14,185 nt of DNA, from assembly GCA_034696485.1 (NCBI GenBank), contig JAQIWT010000881.1, positions 1 to 14,185 on the forward strand, read 5' to 3'. Source of the stretch: Isohypsibius dastychi. Lineage: Eukaryota; Tardigrada; Eutardigrada; Parachela; Isohypsibiidae. The translations under genes were made by a program, and so were the position numbers. The notes beneath the pieces are model-generated. The model did not search any database. It was not told where the DNA came from and saw only the letters and a program-made list of their open reading frames with translations. Shown here in pieces: positions 9,186 to 14,185 of this stretch (position 1 is its first letter; each line of letters opens with the position of its first letter).

Positions 9186-9748
9186 ATGATATCATGGCAG
9201 GAGAAGCTGATGGTGAAGAGTTACACAATGTTTAGTAGATTGGATAACAACATTCCATCAAGCTATCCTGCAAATTGGTAAGTTGCATAGTCATCCCTTC
9301 AAGTGCCCATAGAATTGTGTAATATATTCGTCAGGGTTTGCACACCTCTTTTGTAATGCTGATTAGCGTTTGAGTTACGGAATACCCAGGAAATTTCTTT
9401 TTCACTTGTAGGCACTGCAAACATTCTAAGGAACCTGACTGCTGCAACATCTGTTCTCCGAGAGAAGTCAGCGTTTTCGATCCAGAAACAGCTCTGTGGC
9501 GTTCTGTCATAAAACCCTGGCAACACATGTGCGGAAAAGGTGTGGCCACAAGAATACGAAAATGTGGGTTACTCACTACCGCTTGGTAAAAGTAGCCTAC
9601 AATGCATAAATTACAGCAGTTCTGCTGGACCAGCCTGGTGAAGTGGATAACGTCAATATCGGAAACACCCGGAATACGGTGGACCAGCGCAGTTTGCGGA
9701 GAATATTCAATGGGGGTTGGGATGCCCACCCAGGGCTATCAATCATAA
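9186..9748 (+). CDS. Small Cys-rich protein with TSP1-like core, three exons
   Basis: Proposed exons are 9186-9277, 9412-9585 and 9634-9748, joining in phase 2 at both junctions to give 381 nt and 126 aa. The donors (TTG|GTAAGT, TTG|GTAAAA) and acceptors (CTTGTAG, GACCAG) are acceptable. Residues about 60-89 read W-x6-PWQHMCGKGVATRIRKC-x6-C, the signature of a thrombospondin type 1 repeat (Trp, then CGxGVxTRxRxC). A Cys-rich segment precedes it (HCKHSKEPDCCNIC, residues 32-45). A final part has W105 and C110. Cysteines are at 33, 41, 42, 45, 71, 82, 89 and 110, an even number that suits disulfides. TSP1 modules are extracellular adhesion units, so secretion is inferred. No signal peptide lies in the first modelled exon, so a 5' exon may be missing. 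A hydrophobic open stretch at 9100-9153 (STLIVVCLIVVLYLKLGYL) is nearby but does not splice in phase. The AATAAA 48 bp downstream supports this 3' end. It is shorter than most TSP1 proteins. Confidence 0.55.
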
Positions 9749-9796
9749 AGCAATTTCGTGATTTTTTTGGCAAGAAGAGTCGTGAAAAGAAAGTAA

Positions 9797-9802
9797 AATA
9801 AA
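9797..9802 (+). terminator. Polyadenylation signal AATAAA
   Basis: A canonical AATAAA lies 48 bp after the stop of the small TSP1-like gene, within gtaaaataaattt. The spacing suits a short 3' UTR and supports the transcript end of that model. It is not linked to any other modelled gene on this strand. Confidence 0.5.
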
Positions 9803-10600
9803 TTTATAGCAAAGAACTGTACCGGTAGCCAGCGTTTTGTTGTTTACTGGGGCTAGCCCGCACAGTCATCTGCTGATTGATTGGTATACTGATTGAATCA
9901 TTGCTGTCTGCTGATGTTTAAGCGCATCTGTAACCGTTCTCTTGATCTGCCTCATTTCTTAAATCCGGAGTTCACAAGCCTCGTTTTTTGACCAGATCAT
10001 AAAACCCGTTATCCTGAACCCTCTGGCTCACAAATCCCTTCTTAAACCGGCCGCTCTTCTCCACCCCTCTTTTTGCAGTATCGATCAGAAAAGCTTTGAT
10101 GTTCCATTATTGATGGTGCACTCGGACTGGTCGTTCGTCTGTTTTGCGAGCACAGCACATTCAGCTCTGGAGAATACTGAGAATACGTGGACAAATATTC
10201 GTTAAAACAGCATTTTATCATGCTGCAAATACGAGTAAAACTTATGAAAGAAACAAAGGTAAAGAATCCCCATTAGGCACGAATTTCCCCGGTATCGGGG
10301 AGATCACACATTTTCAGAACGAATCAGATCACACATTCTCAAAACCGGAACAGCGATGCTCACTTTATGCTAAATGGGACACTGACAGACTCTTAGCCGT
10401 TGGCCGGTCCCACCTCTTACGACACTCCGCTAGTTCTCGAGTTCGGTGGAACTCAAACGGAACTCTGATTGGGCATCGGAAGTCGGAACTGAACTCGCTT
10501 TGGCCAGGAACTGAACTCGGTTTTGCCTCATATGTAGATCGGAATCACGAGATGATTTTTCTATTTTTGCTATGAAATCTAGCAGAACTGAGTGTGTTCT
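9803..10600. other. Gene-poor stretch with short direct repeats
   Basis: No supported gene. An open frame at 10144-10575 (143 codons) is made largely of short direct repeats and has no family resemblance. Direct repeats include AGATCACACATT at 10301-10312 and 10326-10337 (25 bp apart), and GGAACTGAACTCG at 10485-10497 and 10507-10519 (22 bp apart), the latter followed by similar TTTGGCC and TTTTGCC. These look like remnants of a minisatellite or mobile element. Confidence 0.5.
10079..10205 (+). CDS. Doubtful orphan exon
   Basis: A good acceptor precedes it (pyrimidine-rich ccacccctctttttgcag at 10061-10078). It opens a frame of 41 codons to TAA at 10203, if one base completes the first codon: IDQKSFDVPLLMVHSDWSF and onwards. 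I recognise no family. It does not join in phase to the small TSP1-like gene upstream. It may be the last exon of an unseen transcript or a chance frame. Confidence 0.15.
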
Positions 10601-10844
10601 GGCGGGTTAAATCAGGTTTGACTGAGCAGGCGAAGCATCAAGCTGTCTCATTGTTGTCTGACTGAAAGCTGACAAAGCAGCTGGTGCGGTGGCTTAGACG
10701 AAGAACACTGCGTTTCCATAAACGAAGCGGAAAGCATAGCGGTGACCCTCCAGTAACGGGGAATTCAGTTTCAGGTTTCAGATAGTCTTAAAAGTGCAAA
10801 ACAGTAAAGATCAAAAGAAAAAAAACGTAAAAACGCCGCCGATT

Positions 10845-10936
10845 AGTAACTGGCTATGTAGTAACGTCAAAGTAACTGGCTATCTTTCTTATGAACAAAA
10901 CGCAGTTAAGCCCTTGGTAAATCAATCAAGGGCTTA
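10845..10936. repeat. Direct repeat plus perfect 10-bp hairpin
   Basis: AGTAACTGGCTAT occurs at 10845-10857 and 10871-10883, with a partial AGTAAC between them. Shortly after, TAAGCCCTTG (10907-10916) and CAAGGGCTTA (10927-10936) form a perfect 10-bp stem with a 10-base loop. The two patterns are adjacent and could mark the edge of a small repeat element. No gene is supported around them. Confidence 0.7.
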
Positions 10937-11502
10937 TTTGCAGTTTTCAAGCCAAATTGTTTCACGGAGTTTAGTTCATTTGAATATTCAACTGAAAGTG
11001 TCATAAGTCTGTCCATCTGATCGCCCTGCCATTATCTCTCGTTTAAATGAAAATCATCAAGTCAATTGCAGTTAACAAACAAGCGGCAGTGATGATCTCA
11101 CTTGACCGCCTCACTCTTCCTGTGTTGTACTTTGCTCTTCTCGATCTCTTCTTCCGTCTGCTTGTAAGCAGATGCTCTTATTCTCATTGCGTGAGGAGAA
11201 TGTCAAGGGCAGGCGGGATCACTGCAGCAGATAGAAACAGGGATAGATGCAGCGAAACTGACCGATTGCGGTTGATTGCAATTATCGTCATAATTTTCAT
11301 TTGTGGTTAGAAACGTCGACTGTGAACGATCTCGAGTATACTACTTGACTGGGGAAAATCACCTCGGATTTTGACCATGCCCCATCACGAATTCCGGTTT
11401 GGTGCAACCTTAGGATGCCCGATCATTTTGCGATTCATTAACACAAATTTCTCTCAGAGTTGTGATTCAGTTAAAATCCCTTATCAGCAACTGAATGTTC
11501 CA
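10937..11502. other. 3' flank of the minus-strand gene; nothing else supported
   Basis: An open stretch at 11047-11310 + has a hydrophobic end but no family match and no splice context. On the - strand, this is downstream of the gene ending at 11503. No AATAAA in - orientation (TTTATT on +) lies in the first 60 bases after that stop. Confidence 0.4.
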
Positions 11503-12722
11503 TCAATTAGTCTTCAGGACAGTGTCACACAGGTTCCTCATTATGGGGATTTTCGAAGGTATAAATAGTGCAACTGTCGCATAGCGTTCTCGATCCGCAA
11601 ACCAGACTCTGACTTTCCACTTCCGCGAAGCTTCATCCCAGGTTAAAAAATCATTCTCAGCTTTGTTCAGCAACTCCACCTTGAACTTCTTGCATTTCTC
11701 CTCATCATCAGGATTTTCTGGATCGCCGCACCATTTGATCAACTCAGTGTGTTCCTCTGTGTTTCGAATAAGAGCCAAGATGTCAGCGGAGCGATATATG
11801 AGATTCCAGCTGATGCCTTTGTCAATCAAAAAGAACAAAACTGTTGAGTCGTTCAGATTTATCCTGCTTTCGTCCATCCCCAACTCGAGGTGCTCTAGTG
11901 GCACGCAGGCGCGGTGATATCGCGACCGCACCTTGCCTCCTATTGGAAAGAAGCTGGTATCCGCGGGTTCACCCCCAACAACAGTCAGCCATACTCCACG
12001 AATGATTCTTTTCTCTGTTTCTCTCCAAACTTTACAAAGGCTGGGGTGCATGGCAAAGTTTGGACCAGCGTAGAATTCAGGATCCAAAATGTCGAAATCT
12101 GGAAAACGCTGGAAAGTTTTTTCTGTCGCGTGAAAGATAGTTCATGCAAGATTAAGAACGCAGTTATACTTTATCGATAGTGCTTTACCCCGCTGCTTGA
12201 TTAGAGATTTCACTTAAACATATTTTACACCAGACTTGATCATGACAACTGAGAACCACTTTATACCGAGTAAAAAATTGTGCTCACCAAGTTGCGGAGT
12301 ATCCTCGGTGACTTTTCTTTTTGTGACATGAAAGGCGCTTTTGGCGTCTTTCCATTCTGCTGCTAGATAAGACTTTGTTTCAGTGCCTTGAGCTCGTTTG
12401 GAAATCTCTTCAGAGACATCGAGCAGAAACTGAACGCAGCTCTTTTTCGGAAGCGGAAATTTGTCTAGCTCTTCGGCTTCAGCTAATAATTCCGGATCCA
12501 AAAGATTCGGAATGTTTTCGGTCATTGATAAGAGAAGTTCTCGAGCTCTTGGAAGGTTCCGCTTGCGGAAGAAGTCGATCCACTCCGGCGATTTTTTCTG
12601 CAAGCAGATGATTGATAATGCGACGATTTCGAAACAGAGACGGCTCCTACATTTGTTTTTATCACAGACAAATAATAACCACTTACAAAGCTTGGTCGTT
12701 GCGGGAGCATCATGTTTTGCAT
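11503..12722 (-). CDS. Unrecognised protein with a weak Tudor-like segment, three exons
   Basis: Exons on the - strand are 12722-12687, 12597-12288 and 12122-11503. They join to 966 nt and 321 aa with phases 0 and 1. Donors are GTAAGT and GTGAGC; acceptors are CTTGCAG and GCGACAG. Residues 1-115 are charged and mostly helical-looking (KKSPEWIDFFRKRNLPRARE, LLAEAEELDKFPLPKK). Residues about 158-233 are reminiscent of a Tudor fold: GVWLTVV, then YHRACVPLEHLEL, then VLFFLIDKG and ADILAL, matching the Tudor order (strand, WYRAxV, VxFIDYG, LxxL). The aromatic cage residues are not conserved clearly, so binding of methylated ligands is not claimed. The C-terminus (TWDEASRKWKVRVWFADRER) is not recognised. 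The short first exon encodes only 12 residues, and a further upstream exon is possible. Gene presence is likely; the domain call is weak. Confidence 0.6.
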
Positions 12723-13799
12723 TACTGTTTGCTCATAAACATTTGAGTCTTACGGCATGTAGAGTGAATGCCGTGTGAAAATTTCGAATTTCCAATCAGT
12801 AAGAGCAACGTGGTGAAGAAGAGGAACAACAGACGTGAAATGAAGAATTGCCAAAGCACTGCCCTGAAGGGATGATAAATGTACAGTGCAGTCATCAATG
12901 CACAGTCCATTGCCGTTCTCAAGCATATGGGCATCTGTCTGGTTTAACAAGCCTGGTAACGCCTCTGGGGGCCAGGAAGGGAAAGGGACGATCCAAAATA
13001 AGGTTTTTTAGTTTTCCTCGCATGTACACTTTGCCGTCATACTTCCAAACTTTCATCTAGACTAATTTGATTCAGAATCTAGTTTTTATTTGGTTTTGGT
13101 CGTCGAGACCTCGCCAACTGGTTGAGCAGTCAACACTGGAGCGTTTGTTGTTGTTGATTACCTCGTCCTTTCCTTTTGCGTTTTTCTTGGTTTGGACTTG
13201 TCCTGGGCCTCTCATTTCTTTCCAAAATCAAGATGAAGTGTTCATTTCTTGTTTTATTTGTTGGCCCAAGCACGGGGATCAGTCGCTCTCTCTTTTCGAA
13301 GGAAAACAGGCGACAGGTATGTTTGCCATGCAAACCTTGTTTTCTAGTCGAAAACGTTATCTTATCTGGATGTAATGATGACAGTCGACGTCTTTGATTG
13401 TTTTCTTCGTAGTTTGAGTGTGTGAATTGGGATTATTGATCGCAATTCGAAGTTGTGTGACCATTTGTCAGAAGCACGGTAAGTTTTTTGTCCCCCCCCC
13501 CACCTTCCAAGGGGCGAGGGTACCTTGCTACATTCAGATGTATCTGTGAACAGATTCAAAGGTACATTCTTTTTAATTGCCTGAATTAGAGTTCCATTGA
13601 GTTTTCAGTGGAGATGATTGGGTTCCAAGGTCGCAGCAATGAAATTACAGTAATTACTATCTATGTGATGGACTCATGTAGGGCCAAAGAAAATACGCGA
13701 TCTACGGAAGCGCCTTCGTGAAAAGTTGTTCAATTAGATTTTGCAGCTAATCAGGTGGTTTGTTCATGGCTGTGATGAAAGTCATTCACAGTGAATAAT
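12723..13799. other. Spacer with one possible signal-peptide exon
   Basis: No firm gene. On +, 13233-13316 encodes MKCSFLVLFVGPSTGISRSL and eight further residues, then a good donor CAG|GTATGT. This would suit a first exon with a weak signal peptide, but no in-frame partner exon with a meaningful product was found downstream. On -, the open stretches at 12934-12722 and 12950-12750 run into the modelled start at 12722 but end in stops and have no family match. A minor ATTAAA-like poly(A) word for the - strand gene to the right lies at 13577-13572. Confidence 0.3.
13492..13501 (+). repeat. Run of 10 C
   Basis: C10 preceded by aagttttttgt and followed by accttcc. The preceding ttttttgt plus C run is the reverse complement of the G13 tract and its acaaaaaa flank at 9004-9023. 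Confidence 0.9.
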
Positions 13800-14185
13800 T
13801 CAAACTTGTTGGTTTGACTCCGTCGATAGCCTCGAAAAACGCCAACATTTGGTATCATCTAATTGCTCGTTTAGAAATCTAACTCCGCAATCTAACACAC
13901 TTTCATTGACCGCCCTGCCAAATATCTTGACATCATTTGTTTTCTTGAAAATGTCCTGCAATTTTAACGGAAGTCAGACGATGATTCCGCCAAAAACGGT
14001 TGTTTTCTTTATTCCCCGTAACATAAAACTTCCCTGAATGTGTGATTTCTCAAGCTTCTTCATGTCTTCGGAAATCCCAGATTGAGTGAGGGAAATTTTT
14101 TCTAATCGCAAAATACTGTATACACCCGTGGTTTCTGTAGGGGGGACAGGATATTTCACCAGTAGTCAGAAGCATATAAAACTGC
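13800..14185 (-). CDS. 3' part of an unrecognised gene, with one in-frame TGA
   Basis: The gene enters from beyond the right edge. A good acceptor on the - strand (pyrimidine run TGTCCCCCCTACAG, AG at 14136-14135) opens an exon at 14134. It reads TTGVYSILRLEKISLTQSG and onwards through LEKSHIQGSFMLRGIKKTTV. After VFGGIIV comes TGA at 13976-13974. The same frame then resumes as LPLKLQDIFKKTNDVKIFGR, VNESVLDCGVRFLNEQLDD and onwards to TGA at 13802-13800. Both halves look coding and share a frame. A 42-bp intron could remove the stop (donor ACC|GTTTTT, acceptor TTGCAG|GAC), but the donor is poor and the intron smaller than the others here; a 24-bp alternative is implausibly short. Otherwise this is a nonsense lesion or pseudogene. 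The protein family is unknown to me. Confidence 0.45.

Noticed and set aside
10144-10575. 143-codon open frame on +
   Set aside because: Built from short direct repeats, with no recognisable domain and no splice partner.
11503-12122. DDHD-type phospholipase (for the IIRGVW segment)
   Set aside because: One short resemblance only. The GxSxG lipase site and DDHD residues are absent.
13974-13976. TGA read as selenocysteine
   Set aside because: No selenoprotein family is recognised around it and no SECIS element was identified; a mini-intron or lesion is simpler.

Overview
The window looks like nuclear DNA of a small-genome invertebrate animal. Genes are split by GT-AG introns, mostly about 50-165 bp. 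The protein families (BTB-BACK-Kelch, BEN-like, TSP1-like, possibly Tudor) are metazoan, and there is no operon layout, Shine-Dalgarno site or bacterial gene. A compact ecdysozoan such as a tardigrade or crustacean would fit, but the sequence alone does not settle the taxon. All gene models below were spliced by eye. Each junction was kept because reading frame, intron phase and protein family agree on both sides. None has transcript support.

Layout, left to right. Positions 1-2100 have no convincing gene; they hold a strong 14-bp inverted repeat (1408-1481) and an AT-rich stretch. A seven-exon + strand gene (2105-4199) encodes a protein of about 316 aa with a BEN-like domain near its C-terminus; one of its introns appears to be GC-AG. 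After a gene-poor spacer, an eight-exon + strand gene (5541-8309) encodes a BTB-BACK-Kelch protein of about 529 aa, probably a Cullin-3 substrate adaptor. Its fifth intron is about 776 bp, far longer than its neighbours, and carries a pogo/Tigger-like transposon end and an imperfect hairpin of about 90 nt.

From 8480 to 9016 the DNA is repeat-rich: fold-back sequences, a GTCAGGA-type tandem array, a second GC-richer repeat cluster and a 13-base G run. A small three-exon + strand gene (9186-9748) follows, encoding a Cys-rich protein of 126 aa with a TSP1-like core and an AATAAA signal 48 bp past its stop. Positions 9800-11500 are gene-poor, with short direct repeats, a perfect 10-bp hairpin and one doubtful orphan exon.

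On the - strand, a three-exon gene (12722 to 11503) encodes a protein of about 321 aa with a weak Tudor-like segment. The right end holds a partial - strand gene that enters from beyond 14185 and stops at 13800, interrupted by one in-frame TGA that is either a very small intron or a lesion.

The genes do not form a pathway. They read as independent loci: one nuclear/chromatin-type protein, one ubiquitin-ligase adaptor, one probable extracellular protein and two of unknown role, separated by young-looking repeats.
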